Source: Acidimicrobiia bacterium (GTDB taxonomy: Bacteria; Actinomycetota; Acidimicrobiia; Spongiisociales; JAHEDJ01). From it: a stretch of DNA of 64,000 nt. Made by a program: the position numbers and the translations under genes. The stretch is taken from NCBI GenBank assembly GCA_035471805.1, contig DATIPS010000031.1, positions 1 to 64,000 on the forward strand. The letters are read 5' to 3'. Of the stretch, positions 1 through 9,612 are shown piece by piece. The notes under the pieces were generated by a model. That model worked only from the letters and a program-made list of their open reading frames with translations. It was not told the DNA's origin and did no database searches. Each line of letters starts with the position of its first letter. The stretch's first letter is position 1.

Positions 1-171
1 GTAGGCTTCGCCGGCCAGTTCGGTATGGAACCGCCGCATCTGCTCGATGAGAACGTCATCGACGATCTGGATAACCGAAGATATGCCGTAGCGGGCGACT
101 TTCAACGGCGTGTCGATGGTGAAACCCGTTCCCATCACCGGGATGTGGAACGTGTGGACGGCAGCCGTCAT
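1..171 (-). CDS. N-terminal part of a conserved protein of unclear function (cut by window edge)
   Basis: The reading frame starts at an ATG read from base 171 downward and is open to the window edge, giving 57 residues that begin MTAAVHTFHIPVMGTG. The block FHIPVMGTGFTIDTPLKVAR followed by YGISSVIQIVDD looks like a conserved protein start rather than random coding: it is non-repetitive, has normal composition and no internal stop. I half-recognise this opening from large conserved bacterial proteins, possibly of the FMN/glutamate-synthase-like kind, but cannot assign a function. It lies downstream of the TrpB2-type gene on the same strand, with 170 bases between them, so it may have its own promoter. 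Confidence 0.6.
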   Translation of the reverse strand, partial: MTAAVHTFHIPVMGTGFTIDTPLKVARYGISSVIQIVDDVLIEQMRRFHTELAGEAY

Positions 172-247
172 GTGTAATCCTTGTTCGGTCGGAATCAGTC
201 AAGCAGAGGCTGGGGCCTACCGGAAGGGCGAAAAATCAAGGGGCTCA

Positions 248-319
248 GGTTGTGGGTTTGGTTTCTGAGCTCAAGACATGCACGTTGTGATCAGCAACTG
301 GACCTCGAAACCCACAACC
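248..319. repeat. 12-bp perfect inverted repeat with 48-base spacer
   Basis: GGTTGTGGGTTT at 248-259 is repeated in inverted form as AAACCCACAACC at 308-319. It lies between the stop of the TrpB2-type gene (342) and the start of the next minus-strand gene (171). The long spacer argues against a simple Rho-independent terminator, and no T-run follows on the minus strand. It could be a regulatory RNA structure or a protein site upstream of the edge gene. Confidence 0.4.
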
Positions 320-341
320 AACGGACCCGACTGAGGGCCGC

Positions 342-1700
342 TTACACGTCCGGCAGCCGTTCCAGCGCCGCGGCTACCTTCTCTTCCGGGTACGCGTAGT
401 CGGTGATCTCTCCGGCGAGGAACTTGTCATAGGAGGCGAGATCGAAGTGGCCGTGGCCGCAGACTGCGGTGAGAATCACCTTCTCTTCGCCGGACTCCCT
501 GCACGCTTCGGCTTCGCGAATGGCGGCTGCAATCGCATGGGTCGGCTCGGGCGCCGGAATGATGCCTTCATTCCGGGCAAATGTGAGGGCGCTCTGGAAG
601 CATTCGGTCTGTCCGATGGCAATAGCCTCGATCAAGCCGAGTTCGTAGATGTGCGAGAGCAGCGGAGACATGCCGTGATAGCGCAGGCCACCGGCGTGGA
701 TGGGATCGGGTACGAAGTCGTGTCCGAGCGTGTGCATCTTCATCAGAGGCGTCATGCCTGCCGTGTCGCCGAAGTCGTAGGCGTACACGCCTTTTGTGAA
801 AGATGGGCAGGCGGCCGGCTCAACGGCCCTGATCGTCGGGTTGATCCTCCCGGCCAGCTTCTCGCGCAAGAACGAGAAGGTCAGTCCGGAGAAGTTCGAC
901 CCGCCACCGGTGCATGCCACGATGACGTCGGGGGCCTCTCCAATCTTGTCGAACTGGCGGATCGCCTCTTCACCGATGATCGTCTGGTGGAGCAGCACGT
1001 GGTTCAGCACGCTGCCCAGGGCATAGCGGATCGTCGGATCCTGCACTGCTGCCTCGACGGCTTCTGAGATGGCGATGCCGAGCGAACCGGGACTGTCGGG
1101 ATCCTGCTCGAGGATGGCCCGACCGGCAGCCGTGAGCGGCGAAGGGCTCGAGTGAACCGTCGCCCCCCAGGTCTCCATCATCGATTTCCGGTATGGCTTC
1201 TGCTCGAAAGAGGCTGCCACCTGCCATACCTCGCATTCGAGACCGAAGAGAGCACTGGCGAAGGCGAGCGCGCTGCCCCACTGACCTGCGCCCGTCTCGG
1301 TGGTCAGCTTCTCGACCCCCTCCTGGGCGTTGTAGTAGGCCTGTGGGACGGCGGTGTTGGGCTTGTGCGATCCGGCCGGGCTGACTCCCTCGTATTTGTA
1401 GTAGATGCGGGCGGGCGTATCGAGTGCCTTCTCGAGCCGTCGAGCCCGATAGAGAGGGCTGGGCCGCCACAGGCGGTAAACATCGAGTACCTCGGCGGGG
1501 ATGTCGATATAGGAGTCGGTGCTCACTTCCTGCATGATCAACGCCATCGGAAAGAGCGGGGCGAGATCGTCCGGCCCCACCGGTTGCTTGGTTCCGGGAT
1601 GAAGCGGCGGGGGAGGAGGCTCCGGCAGGTCGGGAACGATGTTGTACCACTGCGTGGGCATCTCGGATTCTTCGAGCAGGATCTTTGTGGCGTCGCTCAT
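342..1700 (-). CDS. trpB2: TrpB2-type tryptophan synthase beta-like PLP enzyme
   Basis: This 452-residue protein belongs to the TrpB2 branch of tryptophan synthase beta chains, which condense indole (or a related substrate) with serine using pyridoxal phosphate. The likely PLP lysine is K113 in [10 protein letters not shown], and a phosphate-binding glycine loop CTGGGSN lies further on. Length and the extended N-terminus (about 80 residues before the fold begins) fit TrpB2 rather than the usual 400-residue TrpB1. The start is chosen at ATG 1700 because GAGGGG precedes it at good spacing; the longer frame has no family match. No trpA is adjacent, as is common for trpB2. Whether it works in tryptophan synthesis or indole salvage cannot be told here. 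Confidence 0.9.
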   Translation of the reverse strand: MSDATKILLEESEMPTQWYNIVPDLPEPPPPPLHPGTKQPVGPDDLAPLFPMALIMQEVSTDSYIDIPAEVLDVYRLWRPSPLYRARRLEKALDTPARIYYKYEGVSPAGSHKPNTAVPQAYYNAQEGVEKLTTETGAGQWGSALAFASALFGLECEVWQVAASFEQKPYRKSMMETWGATVHSSPSPLTAAGRAILEQDPDSPGSLGIAISEAVEAAVQDPTIRYALGSVLNHVLLHQTIIGEEAIRQFDKIGEAPDVIVACTGGGSNFSGLTFSFLREKLAGRINPTIRAVEPAACPSFTKGVYAYDFGDTAGMTPLMKMHTLGHDFVPDPIHAGGLRYHGMSPLLSHIYELGLIEAIAIGQTECFQSALTFARNEGIIPAPEPTHAIAAAIREAEACRESGEEKVILTAVCGHGHFDLASYDKFLAGEITDYAYPEEKVAAALERLPDV

Positions 1701-1840
1701 GTTTCCCCTCCGGAAATCTGTCCTCGATGGTAGCCACGGCCGGTCTTGCATCGCTCGCCAAGCGGTGCCAGGACCTCAGTGAGCGAAACAAGAATCGAGT
1801 CGATTGGAGAGCGGTGGAGTCCCCCCGCTATCGGCTTCGC

Positions 1841-3604
1841 CTACTGGTAGCTCACATAGGAAGGGAGCGGGTCGAGGTCCAGCACCTGCTCGGGGGTCGG
1901 AGTAGGTGAGTCCTCGTCGTAGAAGTTCTTCCATCCCCACCACCACTGGTCTGCGTCGGGCCGGCCGGTCAGGGTCGAGTACGTTGTGTACTTGGTGCCG
2001 ATCGGTCCCTGGCCGTCGGCGTGGATCATTACGGCCAGTTCCGGCGGCCGCTCGATGGAGCCTCTGTTGGTGATCATGCTCAGATTGAACTGGTGGACGA
2101 TCAGCAACTTCTGGGGAAGGCGGTTGGCGCGGACCAGGTGTGCCAGCCATTCGGCCACCCGGTTGACCTCTGCGGCGTCGACAGAGCCGATCTGGGTCAG
2201 ATGGACCTGGTTCGGTTTGAGCCGCCACTCCGGGTCGAGCGCCAGTCCGACGTGGGGCAGGAGGAGCAGTTCCTCATACAGGCGTGCCTGGTCGAGGAAG
2301 TCGGATCGCCCGGGCTGAAGGTCGAGCACAACGTATAAGCCTTCCCGGCCCGCAGCTTCGACCCAGGGCAGCAGAACTTCGACGCTCATCTCTGAGGAGT
2401 AATCACCGTCGCTTCCGGCACTGACGGAGGCAACAGAGGCGATGATCTCGAAGGCGGGGAGCACCTCGACTCCGTCGGCGCCGTAGGGCTCTGCTACTCG
2501 TCTGGCGCGTTCGATCGCCTCTTCGACCCCTTGCTCGCCGAGTACGCCCAGGTAGGGTGTCGCGGGGTTCCCATACAGAGCGACCAGGCGACGGCCCGGG
2601 AACAGCAGGAGGCCTCCCCCCGGCAGTTCCGTTCCGGCCAGCAGGGTTCCGAGGTGCCAATCTGCATCCCCAGACATCTCGCCGGCGATGTGGATTCGGG
2701 TGATCTCCTCGGGACCGGCGTGCATTGCCGAGACGACGCTGCGGTGCCCCCGCAGGTCCCTTCCGTCTACGAGCAGTGCGGTACCTTCCCCGCCGAGCGC
2801 AGCCCCGGCGAGCAGCGCGAGACCGGGGGAGCAGACGTCGATCAACCAGGTCTCGCCGCCTGCGGCGCGTTCGTCTGCCGCCCTGGCTATCGCGGCTGCA
2901 GCCTCCGGAGACCCCGGATCGCACTCGGCAGCAGCCCGGGTCGGGGCGGTTATGGTCCGGCCGGTTGAAATCGACAGGAGCGCTTCGGCGATCGTACTCG
3001 GGCCGGTTCCTTCGCGACCGACCCGCGCGACGGCGCCGCCCGCCCGCAATGCCAGGTCGGCCAGTTCGGTCAAGGATCCGCTCAGCACCTCTACCTCCCC
3101 GGACGGCACGGACAGCCATTCCGGTGCCACCTCCATCAGCACGGTCCGGGTCGGTGCCAGCCTGGCCAGCTCATCGTTGAGCTGCGTCGAAGCGGCCTCC
3201 GAGAACAACAGGAGCGAGCCCCGGCCGGCGGCAGCCAGCTGGGCTGCCACGACGATGACGGCGAGGTCGTCTGCCGGGGCGATGACGACCAGGTCGGAGC
3301 ACCGGAAGTGATTCCGCGACAAGAACAGCGCGGCCGCCGCCAGATCGGTCTCTTCGATTGTCTCGAAAACAGGCTCGCCCGGTTCCGGGTCGATCGAGCA
3401 ATCACGAGGAAGGGTGACCGTCGTGGTTGTCGGGTCGGGGGCGGCAGCGGCCGCTGTGGTCGTTGTCGTGACCGGTTGGGCGGCATCGGTGGCGGATGTC
3501 GTTGAGACGCCGGCCTCGACTGAAGTGCAGGCAGACGCCACCAGGAGCACCGCGAGGGCCGCAATGGAACGCCGGTAGGTTGCAGCTGACCGCAGGGACC
3601 ACAT
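1841..3604 (-). CDS. Large secreted lipoprotein, possibly with cell-wall-binding-repeat-like region
   Basis: This 587-residue protein starts with a basic, hydrophobic signal ending in a lipobox (VASAC), then a Thr/Ala/Pro-rich linker typical of actinobacterial lipoproteins. Residues from about 70 to 300 alternate hydrophobic strands with Ala-rich helices (LVVIAPADDLAVIVVAAQLA, then a SLLLF strand), resembling the layout of cell-wall-binding repeat 2 proteins; this is only a fold-level impression. The last 250 residues have a barrel-like pattern with LYVVLDLQPGRSDF, LALDPEWRL and IVHQF, hinting at a glycosidase-like or other TIM-barrel domain. It is anchored outside the membrane. It follows the haem operon by 79 bases and may be cotranscribed. 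Function unknown. Confidence 0.75.
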   Translation of the reverse strand: MWSLRSAATYRRSIAALAVLLVASACTSVEAGVSTTSATDAAQPVTTTTTAAAAAPDPTTTTVTLPRDCSIDPEPGEPVFETIEETDLAAAALFLSRNHFRCSDLVVIAPADDLAVIVVAAQLAAAGRGSLLLFSEAASTQLNDELARLAPTRTVLMEVAPEWLSVPSGEVEVLSGSLTELADLALRAGGAVARVGREGTGPSTIAEALLSISTGRTITAPTRAAAECDPGSPEAAAAIARAADERAAGGETWLIDVCSPGLALLAGAALGGEGTALLVDGRDLRGHRSVVSAMHAGPEEITRIHIAGEMSGDADWHLGTLLAGTELPGGGLLLFPGRRLVALYGNPATPYLGVLGEQGVEEAIERARRVAEPYGADGVEVLPAFEIIASVASVSAGSDGDYSSEMSVEVLLPWVEAAGREGLYVVLDLQPGRSDFLDQARLYEELLLLPHVGLALDPEWRLKPNQVHLTQIGSVDAAEVNRVAEWLAHLVRANRLPQKLLIVHQFNLSMITNRGSIERPPELAVMIHADGQGPIGTKYTTYSTLTGRPDADQWWWGWKNFYDEDSPTPTPEQVLDLDPLPSYVSYQ

Positions 3605-3683
3605 CGGAGCAACAGTAGACCGCGCTCGGATCGGCGCAGCGGAACCCGGCTTCGTCCGCGGCGCCGCCCCGGTTCCGGCTAAC

Positions 3684-4997
3684 TCAGCCCCCCAGTGCGT
3701 TGCCGATCCGAGCGGCCTCCGTTCCGAATCCGGACACGCCGATTCCGCGGTAACCCCATCCGGCCAGGTGAAGTCCGGGATGGTTCGCCACGGCGTCGTC
3801 GAGTCGGCGCATCCAGGCGACGTGACCCACGTTGTACTGGGGGATGCCGGGATCATGGCGGACGACCTTCGTCCAGCTCGGCTGGACCCTGGTGCCGATG
3901 ACCCGGCTGGTTTCGTCGATCATCAGGGCGACCAGCTCGTCGTCCGATAGGGCGAGAACCTCCGGGTCGGCACCCCCGCCGTAGATTCCCTTGGCGAGGT
4001 GGTGCAGCGCCGGCGCCCGGCCTGGGGCATACTGTGACTCCATCAGGATGCCGAGCACCCGCACATCCGCGTCCGGGCCGATCAATGCTCCGAACCCTGC
4101 GGGAATGGGAACGTCCGCGGCGCGTCCGCCGATACCGACAACTGCGACCGGGGCAACCGCCGCATCGGCCATCAAGGTCGCGACGTCACCGGGTACGAGT
4201 CCTGCTGCGATGTGCGGCGCCAGGGCCAGAACGGCATTGTCAGCCTCGAATGTGTCTCCTGCCTCGACGATCCAGCCGGTGCCGCTCTTGCGAAGCCCGG
4301 TGACCCGCCGATTCGCCTGAAAAGATTCGCCCAGATAGGCGGCCAGGTCGTCGGCGACTCCCTTCATGCCGCGGGGCGGAACGTGCACGGAAGCTCTCTT
4401 CGCTCCCTTTTCCCGCTGCCTCATACGGGCCAGCATTCCCCGAATCATGCTGCCGGCCTCGTCTTCGAGAGCGACCATTTTCGGGAAGGCGCCCCGCATC
4501 GAGAGCTTCGCCGGGTCGCCGGCGAAAACACCGTGTGCCATCAACGTCGATCCCAGCACGCCGACCCCGTTGCCGAATCGCCGGCTGAAGAAGCCTTCGA
4601 TCGACTCATCTTCGCCGGGAGGCGGGGTCTTGACCCACGGCTCCCGGACCGCCCGGAACTTCGCCCTCCAGGAAACGAGTCGTGAGAAGGCGATGGCCGG
4701 AGATGCGGGGATCTGGAAGAGTGTGCCGTTCTGGTAGACGAACCGTGCCCCGGCGGCCGGGTCGGCAGCGAGGAGCTCGATACCGGCCGCGTCGAACACG
4801 GGGGCCAGGTCGGCGTTCGGCCACAGCAACGACCCTGCTCCGGGTTCGAGCAGGTAGCCGTCCTCCTGCACGCTCGAGGCCACTCCACCCGGTTCGCCGG
4901 TCGCCTCGAGCACTAGAACGTCTTTGCCGCGTCGTTTCAACTCGGCACCGACGATCAATCCGCTCAGGCCGCCGCCCACCACGATGGCGTCTCTCAC
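3684..4997 (-). CDS. hemY: Protoporphyrinogen/coproporphyrinogen oxidase, FAD-dependent (HemY/HemG type)
   Basis: This 437-residue flavoprotein has the FAD-binding start AIVVGGGLSGL at residues 4-14 followed by the acidic VLVLEATGEPGG, and the C-terminal LAGWGYRGIGVSG block of the amine-oxidase/PPO family. It oxidises protoporphyrinogen IX to protoporphyrin IX, or coproporphyrinogen III in organisms using the coproporphyrin route. The start is the GTG at 4997, preceded by GGAGAG at 6 bases; it overlaps the hemH stop as GTGA. Because the operon also has a genuine HemN-type enzyme, the protoporphyrin branch is the simpler reading. It is the last haem gene of the operon. Confidence 0.88.
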   Translation of the reverse strand: MRDAIVVGGGLSGLIVGAELKRRGKDVLVLEATGEPGGVASSVQEDGYLLEPGAGSLLWPNADLAPVFDAAGIELLAADPAAGARFVYQNGTLFQIPASPAIAFSRLVSWRAKFRAVREPWVKTPPPGEDESIEGFFSRRFGNGVGVLGSTLMAHGVFAGDPAKLSMRGAFPKMVALEDEAGSMIRGMLARMRQREKGAKRASVHVPPRGMKGVADDLAAYLGESFQANRRVTGLRKSGTGWIVEAGDTFEADNAVLALAPHIAAGLVPGDVATLMADAAVAPVAVVGIGGRAADVPIPAGFGALIGPDADVRVLGILMESQYAPGRAPALHHLAKGIYGGGADPEVLALSDDELVALMIDETSRVIGTRVQPSWTKVVRHDPGIPQYNVGHVAWMRRLDDAVANHPGLHLAGWGYRGIGVSGFGTEAARIGNALGG

Positions 4998-5962
4998 AGT
5001 GAGCTCTCCAGGACGTCGGCGAGCATCGGCCCCACCTCGGGCCGGTCGTTCATCATTTCCGACCGGAAGTAGTTGTGGATCCCGAGCTTTCCGGCTTCCT
5101 CCCGGAAGAGCATGTCGACCTCGTAGAGCGTCTCGATGTGGTCGGTGACGAAGGAGACGGCAACCATTCCGACGGTGTCGTACCCGTCGGCGGCGAAGTC
5201 GGCCAGCACATGCTCTGTCCCCGGCCCTATCCACTTGACCGGCTTCGTGCGGGATTGGTAGCCGAGGCGAGCATCGATCTCGTAGGGGACCCGCTCGATG
5301 ACGGCCTTCACGGTTGCGGCGGTCTCGTCGGGATACGGGTCGCCCTTGGCGACGACGCTCTCGGGCAGTCCGTGGGCGGAGAACAGCACGGCAGAGCCGT
5401 TTCGCCGGTCGGCCGGGCGGGTCTCGAGCATTTCGGTAACCAGCTTTGCCTGTAGATCGAGGTAGGAGGGATGGTCGTACCAGGTACGCACCACCTCGAG
5501 GGGGATGGTCACGTCCAGTTCCGCCAGGACCCTCCGCAGCTCGTTCTCCGATGAACCTGTGGTCGCGGTCGAATACTGCGGGTACATCGGCAACAGGACT
5601 ATCCGGTCGACATCGGCTCTGACCAGTTCGCGAACCGCGTCGTACGTGTCGGGCCGGGTGTAGCGCATGGCGACCGACACGTGCGTGTTGTGACCTCTTT
5701 GGCGCAACGACTCCTCGAGCAAGCGTCCCTGAGCCAGGGTGATCTCGAGGATGGGGGAGCCGCCGCCGATCAGCCGGTAGTTCTTGCGGACGAACGGTCC
5801 CCGCGCCTTGGCGACCGCCCAGCCGAATATCTTGCTGACCATCTGCCCACCGGGGAGCGGGACGAGGTCGGGATCGGCAAAGATGGCGCGGACGAACGGC
5901 TCCACCTCGCGTTGGTCGCGTGGTCCGCCCAACTGGGCAAGGATGATTCCGGTCTTGGACAT
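4994..5962 (-). CDS. hemH: Ferrochelatase
   Basis: This 322-residue protein inserts ferrous iron into the porphyrin ring at the end of haem synthesis. Family marks include the N-terminal ILAQLGGP, the active-site SAHGLPESVV with the metal-coordinating histidine, YQSRTKPVKW, and the late SFVTDHIETLYE block with a conserved His-Glu pair. Length matches soluble bacterial ferrochelatases; no extra transmembrane tail and no Cys-rich C-terminus for an iron-sulfur cluster is present. It starts 7 bases after the hemN stop and overlaps the oxidase gene by 4 bases. Whether the natural substrate is protoporphyrin IX or coproporphyrin III is not settled by sequence; the hemN neighbour favours the former. 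Confidence 0.93.
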   Translation of the reverse strand: MSKTGIILAQLGGPRDQREVEPFVRAIFADPDLVPLPGGQMVSKIFGWAVAKARGPFVRKNYRLIGGGSPILEITLAQGRLLEESLRQRGHNTHVSVAMRYTRPDTYDAVRELVRADVDRIVLLPMYPQYSTATTGSSENELRRVLAELDVTIPLEVVRTWYDHPSYLDLQAKLVTEMLETRPADRRNGSAVLFSAHGLPESVVAKGDPYPDETAATVKAVIERVPYEIDARLGYQSRTKPVKWIGPGTEHVLADFAADGYDTVGMVAVSFVTDHIETLYEVDMLFREEAGKLGIHNYFRSEMMNDRPEVGPMLADVLESSL

Positions 5963-5969
5963 TCTGCTC

Positions 5970-7355
5970 CTACACGGTTCTGGAGAACACGGGCTTGTCC
6001 CGCTTCACTTTCTTGAGATAGATGTCGAAGGTCATCGCGACGTTGCGAATGAACACCGACCCGAGCTCGGTGGCTGTGATGTGGTCTTCGCCCACCGACG
6101 CCATGCCCTCTTCGACGGCTCCGCCGGGGCCGGTCATTGCCGTGAGCTCCTCACCGAAGTAGGCATGGAAGTCGATCCCGAAGCGTTGTTCGACATCGCC
6201 GAAAGACAGGTATGAGTTGCACATGAGCTCGGTGATCACGTGCCTTCGGATCCTGTCGTCGTCCGACAGTGCAACACCTCGCTCGACGGGCAGCTCGCCG
6301 GCCTCGATCGATCGGTAGTAGGAGTTCAAGCGCTTGTGGTTCTGGGCGTAGGCACCGGCGACGTCGCTGATTCCCGACGAGCCGAGTGCGACCATCTCGG
6401 TGCCGCGCTTCGTCGTGTACCCCATGAAGTTGCGGGAGAGCGAACCGTTGTCCATCGCCACCGACAGCTCATCACCGGGGAGCGCGAAGTGGTCCATCCC
6501 GATCGCCCTGTAGCCGCCGCCGACCAGACGGTCGGATACCTGCGCCAGCAGAGCGAACTTCATGTCACGGTCGGGAAGAGTGGACTCGTCGATGCGCTTC
6601 TGGTTGGGTTTGACCCACGGGACGTACGCGAACGAGTACACGGCCAGCCGGTCCGGCAACATCTCGATCGTTTTCTCGAGCGTTGCTCCCATTGTGTCGA
6701 GGTTCTGTCCGGGCAATCCGTAGATCAGGTCGATGTTGATCGACTCGAATCCCAACCTTCTGGCTTCGTCGTAGAGGGACTTGGTCTCCTCCCAGGTCTG
6801 ATTCCGACCGATCATTTCCTGCACGGCGGGATCCAGATCCTGCACGCCCAGCGACAGGCGGTTGAACCCGAGGTCCCGCAACATCTCCAGATGCGCTCTA
6901 CCCGTCACCCGCGGGTCTACCTCGAGCGCCACCTCCGCGTCGGGCGCCAGCGTGAAGTTTCCCAGCAACGCTCGATGCAGCTTGGCCAGGTCGTCCGCCG
7001 AGTAGTAGGTGGGAGTGCCGCCCCCCCAGTGGTACTGGACGAGCGTGCGGCGCTCTCCAAGGTGTTCGGCGACGATCGCGGCCTCGTCGATCAGTCGCTG
7101 CAGGTAGACGTTCGATACGGATTCCCGCCTGGCGATCACGACGTGGCAGCCGCAGAACGAGCAGCGGGCGTCACAGAAAGGAAGGTGAACGTACAACGAG
7201 AGCGGACCGTCGACATCCCGGCCGGCGATTCGAAGCCGTTCGCCGTATGCCTCCGGCCCGAACTCGGGGGCGAACTCGACGGCAGTCGGGTAAGACGTAT
7301 AGCGCGGACCGGGACGGTCGTACCGGGAAAGGAGCTCGGGCGTCAGTGAGATCAT
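5970..7355 (-). CDS. hemN: Oxygen-independent coproporphyrinogen III dehydrogenase (radical SAM)
   Basis: This 461-residue radical SAM enzyme converts coproporphyrinogen III to protoporphyrinogen IX without oxygen. It has the diagnostic N-terminal GPRYTSYPTA of true HemN, absent from HemW-type relatives. The cluster motif CDARCSFCGC gives the CX3CX2CXC pattern of E. coli HemN. QYHWGGGTPTY, the SLGVQDLDP block and the HFALP region with a C-terminal HemN domain all fit. The ATG at 7355 overlaps the hemE stop as ATGA. Its presence means the organism can make protohaem anaerobically, which suits the multihaem respiratory genes downstream. Confidence 0.95.
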   Translation of the reverse strand: MISLTPELLSRYDRPGPRYTSYPTAVEFAPEFGPEAYGERLRIAGRDVDGPLSLYVHLPFCDARCSFCGCHVVIARRESVSNVYLQRLIDEAAIVAEHLGERRTLVQYHWGGGTPTYYSADDLAKLHRALLGNFTLAPDAEVALEVDPRVTGRAHLEMLRDLGFNRLSLGVQDLDPAVQEMIGRNQTWEETKSLYDEARRLGFESINIDLIYGLPGQNLDTMGATLEKTIEMLPDRLAVYSFAYVPWVKPNQKRIDESTLPDRDMKFALLAQVSDRLVGGGYRAIGMDHFALPGDELSVAMDNGSLSRNFMGYTTKRGTEMVALGSSGISDVAGAYAQNHKRLNSYYRSIEAGELPVERGVALSDDDRIRRHVITELMCNSYLSFGDVEQRFGIDFHAYFGEELTAMTGPGGAVEEGMASVGEDHITATELGSVFIRNVAMTFDIYLKKVKRDKPVFSRTV

Positions 7356-8347
7356 CCTGCTCTCCCCAGAACGGTTTCGACCATCGCCGCCACGTTCTCC
7401 ACGGGGCTGTGCCGGTTGATCCCGTGACCCAGATTGAAGATGTGGCCGGGTCGCCCGGCGGATTCGGCCAGTACTCCGGCCACCGCCGACCGGACCCGTG
7501 CAGGATTCGTCAGCAGCACGGCCGGGTCGAGGTTCCCCTGGATGGGGTGCTCTTCGCCGACCAGTTTCCAGGCTTCGCCGAGAGGCAGCCGCCAGTCGAC
7601 CCCGTAGGCGGTGGCGCCCACGCCTCCGAAATGGGGCAGCAACTGGGGTCCGTGCGGAGCGAAGTAGATAGTCGGAACGGTCTGATATTCCAGGGCGGCA
7701 CGCGCCGCGGGAAGTGCGAAGTCCACGAAGTCATCAACGGAGAGGATTCCCGCCCAGGAATCGAACAGTTGAACCGTGTTCGCTCCCGCGTCGATCTGTA
7801 GTTGCAGATAGGCCGACATTGCTCTCCCGAGCTTGCAGAGAGCCTCCGTGGCCAGAGCCGGGTCCGTCTTGATGGCGCTCCGCAACGCCATGAACTCCTT
7901 GCTTCCGCCCCCTTCCAGTAGGTAGGCGAGAAGGGTGATCGGCGCCCCGGCGAAGCCGATGAGTGCCACGCCATCGGGTAGGTCCGACCGCACCTGGTCG
8001 ATCGCCTCCGCGACGAAGTCGACCCGGTTTGGCTCGAAATCTGGAAGGCGGGCGACGTCGCGGAGGGTCATTGCTTCGAGCTTCGGTCCCGGGTCGAACT
8101 CGACCGCAAGGCCCATCGCCTCGAGTGGTGTCATGATGTCCGAGAAGATGATGGCCGCGTCCAGGTCGAATCGCCGGACCGGCTGGAGCGTGATCTCGGC
8201 CGCCACGCCGGGAGTATGGACGGCTTCCTGAAACGTGTGCCGTTGTCGCAGTTCCATGTACTCGGGCAGATAACGACCTGCCTGGCGCATGAACCAGATC
8301 GGCGGCCGATCCAGCGGTTGCCTGCGGAGTGCCTGGAGGAGTCTCAC
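7352..8347 (-). CDS. hemE: Uroporphyrinogen decarboxylase
   Basis: This 331-residue enzyme removes the four acetate carboxyls of uroporphyrinogen III to give coproporphyrinogen III. The signature PPIWFMRQAGRYLPEY lies at residues 15-30 and contains the substrate-binding arginines. IIFSDIMTPLEAMG, GFAGAPITLLAY, the FDSWAG motif and the C-terminal NLGHGI all match the family. The start is the GTG at 8347, which overlaps the hemL stop as GTGA; a longer open frame upstream lies inside hemL and has no family resemblance. It is coupled to hemN downstream by ATGA. Confidence 0.95.
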   Translation of the reverse strand: MRLLQALRRQPLDRPPIWFMRQAGRYLPEYMELRQRHTFQEAVHTPGVAAEITLQPVRRFDLDAAIIFSDIMTPLEAMGLAVEFDPGPKLEAMTLRDVARLPDFEPNRVDFVAEAIDQVRSDLPDGVALIGFAGAPITLLAYLLEGGGSKEFMALRSAIKTDPALATEALCKLGRAMSAYLQLQIDAGANTVQLFDSWAGILSVDDFVDFALPAARAALEYQTVPTIYFAPHGPQLLPHFGGVGATAYGVDWRLPLGEAWKLVGEEHPIQGNLDPAVLLTNPARVRSAVAGVLAESAGRPGHIFNLGHGINRHSPVENVAAMVETVLGRAG

Positions 8348-9612
8348 GATGCTGCCTCGGCGATCGACTCTTCGAGTGCGGTGAGCGCGATGTCGAGCGT
8401 GTCGTCCAGATGGGATTCCATCAGGAACCAGGCCTCGAACGGTGAAGGCGGTAGCAAGACTCCCCGTCGCAGAGCGCCGTGGAAGAACCGATTGAAGAGG
8501 TTCGGGTCGAGGTCGGCGACGTCCGACCAGGTTGTTGCGCGGTCCACGCCGAGGAATACGCCCACCATGCCTCCGACCGCCTGCACCACGCCGGGCAGCC
8601 CGGCCGCCTCGAGTGCAATGCCGAGCCGGTGCTCGATCAGCCTGCCTGCATCTTCGAACCGGTCGTACAGGTCGTCGTTCGCTTTGAGCCATCGCAAGGT
8701 GGCCAGTCCGGCGGCGGTGACCAGCGGATTGCCCGAGAGGGTGCCGGCCTGATAGACGGGACCATCCGGAGCGATCATCCGCATCAGGTCCTCACGGCCA
8801 CCGTAGGCCGCTCCGGGGGTTCCGCCCGCAATGACCTTGCCCAGGGTGGTCAGATCCGGTGTGACGCCGTATCGGCCCTGGGCTGATTGCGGCCCGACAC
8901 GGAAACCCGTCATGACCTCGTCGAAGATCAGAATGGCATCGAACTGGTCGCAGAGCTTGCGCAGACCGGTGAGGAAATCTGCTGCGGGGGGGATGCAACC
9001 CATGTTTCCGGCAACGGGCTCGACGATCAGCGCGGCGACGTCACCGTTTTCCAGGTGCGCCTGTACAGAGGCGAGGTCGTTGTAGTCGGCTACCCGCGTG
9101 TCGGCAGCCGTGCCTGCCGGGACTCCTGGGCTCGACGGTATTCCGAAAGTAGCCAGGCCGCTGCCCGCCTGGACCAGGAAGGGGTCGGCGTGGCCGTGGT
9201 AGCAACCGGCGAACTTGATGATTCCGGCTCTGCCGGTCGCGGCGCGGGCCAGCCGGACGGCAGAAGCGGTCGCCTCCGTGCCGCTGTTCACCAAGCGCAC
9301 TACGTCCACCGAGGGAACCATCTCGGCGATCATCTCGGCGAGCTCGACTTCTGCAGTCGTCGGTATGCCGAAGGAGGTTCCGCGCGCAGCCGTCCCGGTA
9401 ACGGCTTCGACTACTGCCGGATGGGCATGTCCGTGGATCAGGGCTCCCCACGATGCGATGAAGTCGATCAGCTCACGACCGTCGGTGGTCGTGACCCTCG
9501 CACCCGATCCGGAGGCGATGAACGGCGGGTCGCCACCGACCGCCTTGAAAGCTCTGACGGGTGAATGCACGCCGCCCGGGATCACCGCGGAGGCTCGTTC
9601 GAACCAGCTCAT
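8344..9612 (-). CDS. hemL: Glutamate-1-semialdehyde 2,1-aminomutase
   Basis: This 422-residue PLP enzyme isomerises glutamate-1-semialdehyde to 5-aminolevulinate, the second step of the C5 pathway. It shows the aminomutase start [16 protein letters not shown], the [16 protein letters not shown] cofactor-phosphate loop, the [16 protein letters not shown] segment found in this enzyme, the FDEVMTGFR motif, and the PLP lysine in TLGKVIAGG. Together with hemA it shows aminolevulinate comes from glutamyl-tRNA rather than glycine. It overlaps hemB by ATGA at its start and hemE by GTGA at its end. Confidence 0.96.
   Translation of the reverse strand: MSWFERASAVIPGGVHSPVRAFKAVGGDPPFIASGSGARVTTTDGRELIDFIASWGALIHGHAHPAVVEAVTGTAARGTSFGIPTTAEVELAEMIAEMVPSVDVVRLVNSGTEATASAVRLARAATGRAGIIKFAGCYHGHADPFLVQAGSGLATFGIPSSPGVPAGTAADTRVADYNDLASVQAHLENGDVAALIVEPVAGNMGCIPPAADFLTGLRKLCDQFDAILIFDEVMTGFRVGPQSAQGRYGVTPDLTTLGKVIAGGTPGAAYGGREDLMRMIAPDGPVYQAGTLSGNPLVTAAGLATLRWLKANDDLYDRFEDAGRLIEHRLGIALEAAGLPGVVQAVGGMVGVFLGVDRATTWSDVADLDPNLFNRFFHGALRRGVLLPPSPFEAWFLMESHLDDTLDIALTALEESIAEAAS

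Noticed and set aside
6240-7349. Long plus-strand open frame (about 369 codons) opposite hemN
   Set aside because: It mirrors hemN codon by codon in a GC-rich genome and has no recognisable domain; hemN is unambiguous on the other strand.
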